This document shows positions 11,448-23,100 of a stretch of 64,000 bases of DNA, in pieces. The stretch lies in the NCBI GenBank assembly GCA_030248225.1, contig JASANE010020035.1:1-64000 (forward strand). Reading direction: 5' to 3'. The number at the start of each line of letters is the position of its first letter. Within the stretch, counting starts at the first letter, position 1. A model generated the notes under the pieces. That model searched no databases and was not told where the DNA came from. It worked only from the letters and a program-made list of their open reading frames with translations. Made by a program: the position numbers and the translations under genes. The DNA comes from Trileptium ribeirensis (taxonomy: Eukaryota > Nematoda > Enoplea > Enoplida > Thoracostomopsidae).

Positions 11448-13525
11448 ATTGGCGTCACAAAAACTTTTATCGACGCTACACAAATTGTTTATTAATATGG
11501 AAACCCACATTTCTAGTATCTGTCAGATTAATCCTTTATCTCGCAACGCAGAGATTCCAATGCTATTTTTTGTTTTAATTATTATTGTTACCGTCGTCGT
11601 TGAATATAGCGTATCAAAACTTTATTGAGTATTAATTTATTTCAGAATATGAATGTTCCAGCTAAATTTCACTCATTTGATAAACGCATTGTTTACAAAT
11701 TTACGGCGCGCGCAGTGTTTTGCGAAATCTGGCTGAATCTTGCGCATTACTGCTTTTATGACATGACCGTCCGGCCTGTTACGTGTGTCTTTGTGAGCAT
11801 TGGAAACAAAACAGGGTAGAAACGTAATGTTAACCTAGTCATGAACCAAAAATATTTTTAACAGACTATGACGAGTTTTTGTATAAGGCATCTCAAGGAA
11901 AATGGAATAATATATTTGGCGTGACGTTAATAGCCTTGTCCATTTGTGTATATTTATGTAACGCGTTATTATGTGCCGTTGCATGCTTATTTGTTTTAAC
12001 CTGTTTTGTGTGACTAAACCACTGTGAATTTTACGTTTTGATGAGAAAAAGGTAATCGAGGTTAGAGAAAATGCAGTTAGAGGATTTTGCAAGATTCAAG
12101 ATTCATAGGAACTCGACTAAGAACCGATATCATACTGCGTGTGAAGGTTCAAAATTGTATCTGCCCGGGAATAGGAGCCCATCTGCCGCTCACTGAGAAG
12201 CAACTTGTTAAAGTCTAAAGTTTCAGCGGTGAGTAGCTAAATTCAAGAATATTGGCTTTAGTTATGTAAGCCGTAGGCGGTATAGCACCTGACACAATGG
12301 TTAAGAAATAATATGTGGGACAATAGCTAAGCGAAGAGCTGAAAACAATAGAATTGTGAAAACAACAGCTTCCGAATAACCGGAACGACAGGTGCCGAGT
12401 TCGACGGCCCCAAAATGCTAAGCGTTTGATATTTCGAGGGAACACCCTGAGTGCTTTCTAGTACAGCATTTTATGGCCCTTTGAATAAGTCCAAAATGAA
12501 CGAAATCGGTTGACAACTTATAGGGTAAATCTTAAACTCAATTATAGTAGGAACAAGCGTTACTTAAGCTAAGTTACGCTCTTCGTCTTATTCTCATATT
12601 GAAATACGTATAAGAGATAACAGTGGTTGGAAATAAATTTTAGCGTATAAACGTTGTCTTCAAGCCGAAAATATTGTCTTGCAACTCTTTGTTCTTTCGA
12701 ATGACCCACGCAGAATCCTCGCTAATACCAATCGACGGAGACTGTTGTCATCAGCGAAGCACCAGCCTTTAGATCATATATTATATTGGGTGAAGCATCC
12801 CACACGGGAACTGCGTGCTTTGCTAGATATGTGATACTATCTGATAACAACCATATTAGATTACATTGGGCTCTTTGGTTTTTCCACTAGATCCTCGACG
12901 TGGATCTCGATCCTATCAGTTAACTGGTTATAAAGCTAGTCACTGTTTTATGTTTATTACCTGTCACATATTACAATAACTAATAGTAGTTTTCGTCCAT
13001 TTTAAAAAATTCTTAATATGTTTACCCTGCTTCCAAATACAGCATGCGAACCCTCTACCAAGTCGTCTATTATTGGGAAACACAGAAATATGCGGCGGAT
13101 CTCAGTTTGATCTTCCGATGAAGCGCTATGGTCTAATGTAGCTCCCAAATTACGGTGGGGATGTTAGTGGACATTAAATCCCAAATTTTATTTTGTCCTT
13201 AGAGTGAGCATATTACCAATCGGTGTGTTCATCTTACAGCGACATATACAAATATGATCGGCGGGTCTCCGTCAACCTCCCGCTAACCCAGGACAAGCAA
13301 TAATAACGCCTCAGCGTTACCAAAACTCTATGTTTTCGTCGCTTTAGGTTTAATATTTCCAATTCGTGGGACAGTGTTCACTCCTAATTCGAATCAACAA
13401 ATGGTTATAACGAGGTCAACGATTACTTAGGTTGATCGATTCATCCAGTCGATAATCCATGGGAGCCTGCCCAAGCTTCATAAACTAATACATGTACGTT
13501 GGCAAAGGTGGATTAATCCCCATTT
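11448..13525. other. Non-coding sequence, no feature recognised
   Basis: I found no exon with both splice context and protein-like content, and no repeat structure. It is probably intergenic. Confidence 0.4.
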
Positions 13526-13909
13526 TTGCGTCTGGTCCCCTCATGTTTGGTATCGCTCCAACCCTTTTTATATCCTCTTTTCAAATTCATCTTCAGTCCA
13601 GCCTGGTTACCCTGCAAATCCCTCACGCCTAGTCCCTTCCCGTGCCCCTTTCTCTTTTTTCTTTCCTATCTCTATGTGACTATTTTGTCGTTGTTTTGTT
13701 TCTTCGCCTTCTTTCATCTTTTGCCGCACTTCGTGCACAACCTTTTGGCCGTTGTTTTATATTATTTCTCTGTTGCTGCATGTCTGTATGCGACCTTTGT
13801 GGTCTTTATTCTGTTTATTCTGTTTTATTTCTTTTCATTCTGTTCCTCTGTCCTTCCCTCTTCTCTTTTGCCCTCTCTTTTCTCGCTGCTGTTTTATTTA
13901 AGATTTTAA
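13526..13909 (+). repeat. Pyrimidine-rich low-complexity stretch
   Basis: The + strand is dominated by C and T (runs such as TTTCTCTTTTTTCTTTCC). Open frames of about 127-129 codons here encode almost only Leu, Phe, Ser and Cys in two overlapping frames, as expected for a CT-rich tract without stop codons. No gene is called. Confidence 0.6.
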
Positions 13910-14038
13910 TTAATATTAATAGTAGTTGTTTAGGTAATATATATATTAAACAACGAAATAAACAAAAGTATAAATATAAAAATTATTTATACCCAAGTAG
14001 TTTTAGCTACAAGTGGTATCGAGACGGCTAGTAATTAG

Positions 14039-16008
14039 CAGGGAGTAACCGGAATTCCGGTTCCGGTTCCGGCGAAAATCGTGTTCCGGTTGCGGTTCCG
14101 GCAAAGGGCAAAAACCATACCGGAACCGGAATTCCGGTTTAAAAATTTTGTTTGAAATTTTTCACATTTTTGCTTCATCTGTGATCCAAACATATGTAAT
14201 ATATATTATACAATGATCAAACTCCAATACAACCGAGCAGGGTTTTTTTTCATTTTACAGAGTGCGCATTTGGCTGCGCAAATTTCAGCCGGACTGCGCT
14301 AAATTTTCAGAGATTGCGCAATATTATTAGGATTTTTTTACACTTTTTTGCCTTCAGTACGATTATTTTTCACCCAAAAACTGTGTTTTTACTTTCACTT
14401 GTTTAATATATGGTATGCACTATGCAGTGGACATGTACACTTCTTTTGATACAACGTATGTTTTTGTGTTTGTTCAATATGAATTCGCGTTCGTTGTTTT
14501 TTTAGCGTGACAATGTTTTTATTTTTAATGATTTCTGGATATGGTAGTTGTGGCTCATTTGACATCATTTATGAACTAGCAAATTTACAGTTCATCTATT
14601 GAAAAAAACGCTATCCATGAAGAAAAACATGACCCCATAAGCACTGACCCAGGTACATTTGACTTGTATAGCTAAATCCAACTTATTCTGTCTAATTTTG
14701 AAAGTTACTTCGCTTAAACTATGCTTTCAAAGTCTTGGTGTTATCACAAAATGTCACCACAACTGTGCCAACTTCCGTGTGCAAAATGCAAATTACCATT
14801 GAGCTTTAATGTCACATGATCTAGTTTTAATTTATGTTTTGTTTTTGTTAATAAAAAAACTTTTGTGAACAAAATGATTTTTCGGCGTCGATATTTCTCA
14901 ATATTTTATTTTTGGCCCGTTATTTTGGATTTTTCCTCAAAAATTTTACTGCGCAAATTTCAGGCGAACTGCGCTAAACCTAAAAAAAGTGCGCATTTGC
15001 GCAGTGATTTGCGCAAAAAAAACCCTGCAACCGAGCCAAAGAAAAGATTAACTAACCAATTTGCCGTGTGAAACGTAAGTAGGGCACATAATTTTAGCAG
15101 GAATTTTTCATAATTACCTGCAGGAGTTTGTTAAATCAAAGCCAGGTCGATGCTTGTAGCAGCTATTTTACACATCCAGAAGTCTATGGGATACATTTGA
15201 ATTAAACCGGTCCAACTCGGTAACAGAGTGTGGCTTACGCAGAAGTACTTAGCCTATGCTTGGCTAACATAAATTGCGTCAAGCACCAGCCGGTGCGCTT
15301 TAAACTTTGTAAATCAGGTGAAACTGAAGTAACGTTATCTGCAACGCAAGCAGAAACTGCTTCCTTGGCAATGAACTGTATTTATTGAAACTGTGCGAGC
15401 AGCATCACCTGTGTCTCATCTATAGCATTTTGATTAGAAAGTTATCATCATTATCATCTAACTGACGGGCACTGTTTGTCCAACGCTAGCCTAAACAGTG
15501 TCTCTGAACACTGATCAGAAAATTACCTTCTATCTATTATTTTATCTTAGAATCATATAAACCAATAATTTTACGTTTGCTACAGAAGAACATGCAACAA
15601 ACGTATGTGTAGTAAAGGGAGGCGACTGGAGACAGATCGAAAGTGTGTATTCTACGCTCCAAGCTTTGTAAGCACATTCGATTTGACGCAGTATACGCAG
15701 TGGTGTATAGTGGAAGGCATTTTTTTGCTCTGAATGTCCAAAAACCGACATATTTGATCGATAAATAAACATTATTAGCTTCCTCAGTCTCTTTAAAGTT
15801 TCAGAAAGGCAATAATACCATCGCAATACATTAAGTTTAATGTAAAAGTTATTTTTAATGCATTTTAAATCCACTATACCTTCATTTCTTCCATCATCTG
15901 TTTTACTATATATAAATTTCGAAGACCAGGTTCCGGTTCCGGTTCCGGTTCCGGATCCGGTTTAAATGGACGGTTCCGGTTACTGGTTCCGGTTCCGGTT
16001 ATTCCCTG
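14039..16008. mobile_element. hAT-type non-autonomous element (copy A), interrupted by a second hAT element
   Basis: Ends are CAGGGAGTAACCGG and CCGGTTATTCCCTG, typical of the hAT superfamily, and the element is flanked by a perfect 8-bp duplication GTAATTAG (14031-14038 and 16009-16016). Subterminal regions carry repeated GGTTCCGGTTCCGG words. Without the nested insertion it is about 1.17 kb, close to copy B at 17861-18943, to which it is similar in opposite orientation. There is no transposase, so it must have been moved by another hAT element. Confidence 0.9.
14238..15027. mobile_element. Nested hAT-type MITE, 790 bp
   Basis: The ends are CAGGGTTTTTTTTCATTTT and AAAAAAAACCCTG, flanked by a perfect 8-bp duplication CAACCGAG (14230-14237 and 15028-15035). 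Copy B of the outer element keeps the uninterrupted site (near 18750), which directly proves the insertion. Subterminal GCGCA/TGCGC words occur several times near both ends and may be transposase-binding sites. It encodes no credible protein. Confidence 0.9.
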
Positions 16009-16014
16009 GTAATT

Positions 16015-16070
16015 AGATAGAAAATGGGGTTTTGCCCCCCCCACATATGTGGGGGTGATTGGGGTGGACA
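16015..16070 (+). repeat. Polinton copy 1 left terminal repeat
   Basis: AGATAGAAAATGGGGTTTTG, a run of Cs, then ACATATGTGGGGGTGA and GGGGTGGACA. The same block is inverted at 32010-32060 and direct at 37614-37668. A further weak match, TGTTGCTAGG(T/C)AAC, follows in both ends of copy 1. Confidence 0.75.
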
Positions 16071-16339
16071 TTGGCGAGGTTAACAAACACTATTTTCCAA
16101 TTTTCTGCTATATTAAACATACGTTCACCCATATATTGATGATATATGATACTTGTTACTGTTGCTAGGCAACGCTACAGCTAGATAACGTCTGTTTCAT
16201 CATGTATAATTGTTTCAATTTTGCTTCACTTAGTTAGATAATATAGATACCACATGTAGAATTAGTAATTAAACCAGATGAGCATGACGCAGAAATTTGA
16301 GTGCTTTGGCTAGATAAATGGTATCACTATATATTCAAC

Positions 16340-16515
16340 TATTCTATAACAGAATCTGAGCTTTGGAAATGATATCATTAGATATTCAACAATTCAATAA
16401 AATTGGAGCTTTGGAAATGACAGCATTAGATATTCAACAATTCAATAAAATTGGAGCTTTGGAAATGATATCATTACATATTCAACAATTAAATAACAAA
16501 CTCGGAGCTTTGGAA
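16340..16515 (+). repeat. 48-bp tandem repeat, about 3.5 copies
   Basis: The unit contains GGAGCTTTGGAAATGA followed by TATTCAACAATTCAATAAAA. The period is 48, a multiple of three, so it stays open in one frame; translation gives a repeated 16-residue unit, but there is no other reason to call a protein. It lies in the terminal non-coding zone of Polinton copy 1. Confidence 0.8.
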
Positions 16516-16793
16516 ATAGACATGTATATTATAAGGTATACATACGTTGGAAATAAAAAATGCGTGGCTCATAAGTAACCATCTAGTTTTTTGCGAGTGT
16601 ATATAAAATTGGTTTAGTTTAGTCCCATTTACGGATTTCACAAGAGTTATATTTAATGGGTCATTTACCATGATAGTGGTTTTGCTCAGGTTACTAAAAT
16701 TTGAAAATATATAATATAAATACATAACTATCACACAACACATACATCCGTCGAAGATCAACTCGACGAGCGGACGCGCAACAGCTGGCGGAT

Positions 16794-17078
16794 ATGGTCT
16801 ACGAGCGGATCGATTTCGATCGCTGCGAAGATCCGCACCTGATCATCGAGAACGAATTCTGGAGTGTCCTATGTTCGATCATCTGCATCGATGTGATGCA
16901 GGTGCAGAAGTTGGTTTGGGATCGGATTTATGAACGCATCCAGTTCCAGCAATCTGCGCTGATGGACCACCACGCTGAACGAGTCCTGGAAAAGCTGGGA
17001 ATGCGATACAAGGACGAGTGCGACGGTTGCTATTATGAAGATCCCGGACAGCACACATGGAGGACAACGGATGTATGA
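16794..17078 (+). CDS. Unidentified exon-like open frame inside the Polinton end
   Basis: A 94-codon frame from ATG to TGA, clearly more GC-rich and codon-like than its surroundings. The product is acidic and helical-looking, with YERIDFDRCEDP near the start, a hydrophobic centre (WSVLCSIICIDVMQV) and CDGCYYEDPGQHTW near the end. The frame stays open for some codons upstream of the ATG. I do not recognise the family. It lies between the Polinton left terminus and the truncated penton-like gene, on the strand opposite to the other Polinton genes. It could be a captured host exon, another Polinton gene, or an exon brought in when the capsid region was deleted. Confidence 0.35.
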   Translation: MVYERIDFDRCEDPHLIIENEFWSVLCSIICIDVMQVQKLVWDRIYERIQFQQSALMDHHAERVLEKLGMRYKDECDGCYYEDPGQHTWRTTDV

Positions 17079-17151
17079 ACCGATTCAGATACTGTAAAGA
17101 GGATATTATTGACGCATGTAAAATGCTAGATATTCGTTACAACCATAAATT

Positions 17152-17380
17152 GCAAATGGGGTCAACTGTAAACTCAATGTCTTGACTAAACGTGTTTAGG
17201 TAAGATAACAAATTGTTATCGTTTCCAAGATTTATTTGTGAAATATTCAACAATACCACCCTCAATATTTTTGTATTTGGTGGGAAGTTGAACATCCAGC
17301 ACTTTAACTTTTGTAGCGCAAAATGTTGTCGGAAACTCAACAACCGGTTCGCTCAGATTGCAAACAACTACAACTTCCAT
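17152..17380 (-). pseudogene. Penton-like minor capsid protein, truncated 5' fragment (Polinton copy 1)
   Basis: This fragment matches the first part of the intact gene at 48100-48720. It begins at the ATG ending at 17380, nine bases after the TBP-like stop codon, as in copy 2. A deletion of about 28 bases removes codons after the NKSWKR segment and shifts the frame, and homology stops altogether near 17152. Everything beyond (rest of this gene, core peptide, major capsid) is absent from copy 1. Confidence 0.7.
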
Positions 17381-17389
17381 GATTGTTGA

Positions 17390-19008
17390 TTACATTTTAT
17401 TAAAGTCTTTTAAGGATATTATATACAGTATTGCAAGACAAATAGAAATCATTTATACACTTACAACCAGTTATAACTACATTCCCACTCCCATAAATCA
17501 AACACACACCCTTCTCAATCTTAAGTTTCACACTATTCACGGCTTCATACATTATAGTGTATTTGGATCTCACACTTTCATAACCTTCAGACGAAAGGTA
17601 AATTTAAGTTAAATCCACATTTCAACATTCCAACAATATTTTTAAGTTGTACATCAAATTTTCGAATGCATGAATATCCCAATTCGTTTAATTTTTCGTA
17701 AACTATATATAAAATTAATTTTGCTTCATCTTCTGACTTCACCCCCACTACTACTAGCTTTCCATTGGAAAACAGTAAAATCGTTCCCCTCGGTTTGAAT
17801 TTCCATATACCACCATTAAATCGTAAAATATCAGTCAAATTTATCAAGTAAACAAGATAGCAGGGAATAACCGGAACCGAAATTTATCGGAACCGGAACC
17901 GTCCATTTAAACCGGAACCGGAACCTGGTTTTCGAAATTTATGTATAGTAAAACAGGTGATGGAAGAAATGAAGGTATAGTGGATTTAAAATGCATTAAA
18001 AATTACTTTTACATTAAACTTAATGTATTGCGATGGTATTATTGCCTTTCTGAAACTTTAAAGAGACTGAGGAAGCTAATAATGTTTATTTATCGATGAA
18101 ATATGCCGTTTTTTGGACATTCAGAGCAAAAAAATGTCTTCCACTATACACCATTGCGTATACTGCGTCAAATCGAATGTGTTTACAAAGCTCGGAAAAT
18201 TAAAATTATTGGTTTATATAATTCTAAGAGAAAATAATAGATAGAAGGTAATTTTCTGATCAGTGGTCAGAGACACTGTTTAGGCTAGCGTTGGACAAAC
18301 AGTGCCCGTCAGTTAGATCATAATGATGATAACTTTCTAATCAGAATGCTATAAATGAGACACACTGTGAGGCTGCCCGCACAGTTTCAATAAACACAGT
18401 TCATTGCCAAGAAAGCAGTTTCTAGCTGCGTTGCAGATAACGTTAGTTTACTTCAATTTAGACTGATTTACCAAGTTTACAAGCGCACTGGCTGGCGGGT
18501 GCTTGACGCAATTTATGTTAGCCAAGCATACCCTAAGTACTTCTGCGTAAGCCATACTCTGTTACTCAGTTGGACCGGTTTAATTTAAACGTATCCCACA
18601 GGCTTCTGGATGTGTAAAATAGCTGCTACAAGCATCGACCTGGCTTTGATTTAAGAAACTCCTGCAGGTGATTATGAAAAATTCCTGCTCAAATTGTGTG
18701 TCCTACTTACGTTTCACACGGCAAATTGGTTAGTTAATCTTTTCTTTTGCTTGGTTGTATTGGAGCTTGATCATGGTATAATATATATTACATATGTTTG
18801 GATTACAGGATGAAGCAAAAAACGTGGAAAATTTCAAACAAAATTTTTAAACCGGAATTCCTGTTCCGGTATGGTTTTTGCCCTTTGCCGGAACCGCAAC
18901 CGGAATACGATTTTCGCCGGAATCGGAATATGGTTACTCCCGGCAAGATAGATATAACAAATCAACGTTGCATCCAATGCCTGATGTTATTGTCATATTT
19001 GTTATCAT
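17390..19008 (-). pseudogene. TATA-binding-protein-like gene of Polinton copy 1, split by a hAT insertion
   Basis: The product is a two-repeat TBP fold like the one at 47566-48090. It begins at the ATG ending at 19008, which overlaps the NADAR stop codon as ATGA. A hAT element (17861-18943, with 8-bp duplication CAAGATAG) interrupts the first repeat. The part after it (17587-17847) preserves ILLFSNGKLVVVGVKSED, strikingly like the cellular TBP block 'ALIFSSGKMVCTGAKSED', and then VQLKNIVGMLKCGFNLNLP, like 'IQNIVGSCDVKFPIRLE'. A small insertion near 17587 then shifts the frame. The Ser of KSED is intact here, whereas copy 2 has a stop codon at that place. Both copies are broken, but at different sites, which implies the ancestral gene was complete. 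Confidence 0.8.
17861..18943. mobile_element. hAT-type non-autonomous element, copy B
   Basis: The left end is CAGGGAATAACCGG and the right end GGTTACTCCCGG (one base off the expected CCTG), flanked by the 8-bp duplication CAAGATAG (17853-17860 and 18944-18951). It is homologous to 14039-16008 in opposite orientation but lacks the nested element, so it preserves the empty site. It is inserted inside the TBP-like gene of Polinton copy 1. Confidence 0.9.
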
Positions 19009-19514
19009 TTGTTTTCTTCTCGAATTTCCATCCATAACCCACCCAACTTGTTTAGTCCCTTCCATTCGCTCACGTCTCGACTTTTTACATCGAACACACT
19101 TTTTCCGATTCACCAGTACAGGTCCCATTCAGACGCTTCAGCTATTATCGCATTTTGTGTTCTTATTACTGCAGCTGGTACGTGAGGTAGTTGATGAAAC
19201 TTCGCTTTCATCCCCACCTTCATAACGTTTACAGCGCGATCGTTTGCTATCCATTCCGCAATATCGAAATTTGCGACCTGTTGTCCAAGTCGCTTGTGTA
19301 TTGATGGTTTATAAGAGTTCATAATATGATGATATGTGATTTCATCGTTGAAATAACGAGCTTTTTCGCTTTGATACCATTGTTCAACGCAGTTGTAGGT
19401 TACTCCATTGATAGTTATTTTAGCAATATTAAAATTACTAAATAAACTCCATCCAGATCGGAATAAAACAAGTGGTTTCCCATCAGTGCTAACGCAATAC
19501 TTTGTATGATCCAT
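19005..19514 (-). pseudogene. NADAR-domain protein of Polinton copy 1, one nonsense codon
   Basis: Same protein as 47060-47569. From the MDHTKY start it shows SLFSNFNIAKITINGVTYNC, VEQWYQSEKA (the catalytic Glu region of NADAR), KRLGQQV, VGMKAKFHQL and AEASEWD. The reading frame stops at a TGA (19110-19112) that replaces the first glycine codon of the conserved WGxG motif; the sequence beyond remains homologous down to the ATGA overlap with the TBP-like gene. NADAR proteins act on ADP-ribose-linked substrates (see the intact copy). Loss of the last 34 residues, including WGxG, should inactivate this copy. Confidence 0.85.
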
Positions 19515-19593
19515 TTTCAATAATGATGATATCCAAGTTTTGTGAACCTTTATATATTTTAATAAATACCCCACATGAATATGATTGGTTGAT

Positions 19594-20012
19594 TTACCCC
19601 CACAAAGTTCTCCATTTAGATTTCTGCTCAGCTACTTTACCTTTTCTACCTCTTCCAAATGCTGACAAAGGAACTCCTCTAAGAAGAGATTCAAATTTAT
19701 CAGAATCAAGATGTCTCGGAGGTGAAAAGTTGATATCAGAGACAAAATACTTTACCAAATCAAAAATATTTGAACCAACAGTCTTATCTGGGTAAATTAT
19801 ATTGTTATCATCATTTAGTTTTAAATCTTTAATATTGTTTAACATCAATTTAGCTTTATTTTGTAAATTTTTAGGAAACATTAGTGATAAATCTGGTTTT
19901 CTCTGGTTTCGTAAACAGTCACTTTATTTTGTATTGATTCTTTATCTTGCAATCCTCCATGCTTCATAATATCCAACCAGCTAACAGGTACCACTGCCAT
20001 CTTACGTGCCAT
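19594..20012 (-). pseudogene. Conserved Polinton protein of unknown function, copy 1 (frameshifted)
   Basis: Starts at MARKMAVVPVSWLDI and ends with FGRGRKGK...KWRTLWG. A single-base loss near 19881-19900 divides it into two frames; the partner at 46563-46981 is frameshifted at a different place. The N-terminus and the Pro/Arg-rich C-terminus (PPRHLDSDKFESLL) are conserved between copies, which argues for a real protein of about 138 residues. Its place just before NADAR and after the ATPase suggests a virion or late protein. I do not recognise a domain. Confidence 0.6.
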
Positions 20013-20145
20013 AATGTTTATTAAAATAATCAAATGTTTAACCACAGTAGGTTTGAGTAACTTTTTCTTTTTAGAAATTGAAATACGTTTGGTTGCAATA
20101 CTTTTAAGAACTTTTCGCTCCGTTTTGGTTTTTTGTATGATATAT
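20013..20145 (-). pseudogene. Lys-rich short reading frame before the unknown protein, copy 1
   Basis: The frame encodes ERKVLKSIATKRISISKKKK and then LLKPTVVKHLI, also present in copy 2 at 46430-46578. No ATG is visible at its start in either copy; here the upstream part is cut by the pogo-type insertion. It may be a small basic DNA-binding protein or an N-terminal exon. Conservation at the protein level between copies is the only support. Confidence 0.4.
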
Positions 20146-20149
20146 AGTC

Positions 20150-23100
20150 GGCTCGAGTAAAAAAAAGTGACTGTCAGTTCTACCAAAAAAGAAGTGCGTT
20201 ATTTCGTCCGCAATATAGTGTGCAGGATCATCAACGATAGTCACTAGTATACATAAGCGTATCCCCTATTCACATGTGTATGGATAACCTTGAGGCTCCA
20301 CTGGCTCTGCGGTACCGAATTCACTAAGTGAAGATCCCAAAACCACCCTTGTCAAATGTAAAGATACTTTGTCAAATGTCGGCGTTCTCGTTATGCTGTC
20401 CATCGATGAACATGAAATACCGCTTGTAGCCTTGGGTGATCCTATGCTACTGGACACATAATAGAAATCCCAGCTGGTGACCCTGGATCCTGAGTTGCGA
20501 TTACTTTTTTTGGTCCAACTTTATGACAGTATTAGGAGTAAAGAAAAAGTGTTACTTTTTTTTGGTCGCATGCTTTCTTTTTCCTCCGGACGCCAAAATT
20601 CACTCAGACGGATCCCTTGTATACCCATTTGACCCCTTTTTGTGTTCTAACATACTATTATGTGCTCTTTAACAGTTTCAGCTAGTTATTAGCTAATCAA
20701 ATAGCAGTAATAGTTGTATATTATTGGTAATTGAATAACTAAGGTAATAAAGTATTGGTAGTAGTCCAAATAGTAGATATACTACGAAATATGCCTGGCA
20801 CTTATGTTAAAAAGGGAAGACGGTGGGAGTTTGAGGATTTGAGCAGTGTTATTAAGAATTTGAAGCAAAACGGTGGCGACCTGTCATGGGACCAAGCTAG
20901 CGAACTGGCAAATGTGTCTAGCACAACTTTGAAAAAGGCTCTTGACCTTTATGTCAATGGTCTTGAAATTAATGAAGAGAACTGGGGAAAATCACGCACT
21001 GGACGACAGACATTGCTCAGTTCAGAGAATGAACAATATTTGGTGGAAACCATCCGTTTACTTGTTCGAGCTGGTATGCCGTGCCAGCTTCGCGATATTC
21101 CTATCTTCGTCCAGTCCTGGATTAGGATGAAACCAGATAAGCGCCGAGTGAAGGCCTGGAAAAATGACTTGCCCCAATGGTTTTGGACAAAATCCTTCAT
21201 GAAACGTCACGGGTTGTCTTTAAAGAAACCAGCGTCAATGAGCGTAGGACGCTTTGCGGCCACGTAGGATCCGTTCATCATTTATGACTACTACGATACG
21301 CTGCACGCTCTCGTTCTTCGGCTCGGGCTAGAAGATAAGCCTCACAGAATATTCAACCTTGACGAGACCGCATTTTGCCATGATCCATCGAAGGTGCGCG
21401 TGGTTGGAATACGAGGTGAGAAAACAGTCCGTGCAACGGCTGGCTCTGGTAAGCTGAACACTACTGTGCTCGCTACCATTTGTGCCGATGGTACAGTTCT
21501 TCCGCCTCATGTGATCCACGAAGGCGCCGATGTTAGGGCTAATTGGAGAGGGTCAACACCTGCTGGCCGCATGGCGACCGTGAGTGCCACGAAGGACGGC
21601 TGGATGACTGCCGTAGTTTTCAATGCCTATTTCGCCGACAAAATCGTACCTTGGATTGTCTCAAAAGACCAAGCGGAGGCGGATCCGGCCAAAGAACCTG
21701 CAATATTGATTTATGACGGACACGCTACTCACATCAATGTGTCGCTGATTGAAAAGGCCAGAGAAAGCGACGTGGACATAATCCGGTTGCCTCCGCATAC
21801 TACGGAAACTTTACAACCGCTCGATGCCGCCTGCTTCGGCCCGTTGAAAGTTCGATGGGAGCAGAAGCTCAGTGAAAATATTTTACGCGTTGGTGGCCAT
21901 AAGACTATCAACCGTGGTGCGTTTGTTGACCTACTCAGCGAAGCTTGGCCTGCCGGATTCACACCTGATAACGTTCGTGCTTCGTTCGAAAAAACCGGTA
22001 CCTTTCCAGTCCGTCCGGATCTATATATTGGAAAGGACCGGTTGAAGCCTGAATTAGTCGCCGAATACGACGATTGGGCCAAAGCAGGGAAGCCGACCAC
22101 AGATGGTGAGCCTGATAGTCCGCTATACGCCGGAAACGTTAATGATAATGACGATCCGCCTGATCCAGATGACGAAGCATTCGAAACTGGCACAAATCCG
22201 CCACCGGTTCCCCAGTTAACTCCTTCGTCGCGTCCACCAGTGCGCCGGTCACCACGCAAAGCCGAAGCAATTGCGACTGACCCCCGTCCACCAGTTCCCC
22301 ATTGTCGTCCACCGGATATAACGCCTAACGTTACACACAGATCAGCAAGTGGAAGTCAAGCGTCTTCCGTTATTGTGCGCCGCAGTAGCCTCAACATTCC
22401 TGCTTGTCCAAAGACGGATCCGGAACCCGGTATGGAGTGGGTACTTGTCTGGGCACAGGTGCCTATCCGTCGAGACGGAGCGGATATGTTTGCTGCTGTC
22501 CATCATCATCAGCAGCTGCATCACTCTCAGTCACCTAGTGTATCGTCACTTCCAAAGGAACCTAGATACGTTGTGAAACCCCAGAAACCCGGAACAGTGA
22601 TCATTACTGACGATGACTTCTTGGCTGCTCAGCATCAGAAGGAGCTGAAGCAACGCGAGGCGGTTGAAAAACGCGAGGCCGCAGCAGCCCGCAAGCTGGA
22701 ACGAGCGAATGCAAAAGCTGCTAAACTGGCTGCTACCAAAAGCAAAGAATCTGCACCAGCACCAAAGCGTTCTAGGAAAGACAGCAACTCGTCGTTCGGT
22801 GCCTCGTCTGTTGCTATGTCTGCCCGCGCCGCCAGTGGAGCGGCTTTGCAAGTTAAGGCAATAGAGGATATCGAACATGCCGTATCAGATATTCGAAATT
22901 TTGTTGATGACGAGCACAAAGGCCTATTTGTAGCCGTCTATTTTGAGGAAGATTATTATTGGGGCCAGATTATGAACGTATGGTCTGAAGATCCTGACGG
23001 GCCAGCCGACAGCTTAGATCTTATCTACTTAGTTCGTGACAGCAGCGCTGCAAGCAACCTACCTCTCTACAAATGGCCGCTGAAAGAGGATCGCGATCGC

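Noticed and set aside
13526..14031. Two overlapping frames of 127 and 129 codons, apparently membrane proteins
   Set aside because: The CT-rich strand lacks stop codons and gives Leu/Phe/Ser/Cys-rich products in both frames; no other support.
13900..14040. TGGTATCGAGAC as a possible LTR-retrotransposon primer-binding site
   Set aside because: No LTR pair, gag or pol lies nearby, and the hAT target duplication explains the flanking sequence.
21729..22919. Antisense frames (up to 176 codons) across the pogo transposase
   Set aside because: They mirror the real coding frame on the other strand and have no recognisable motifs.
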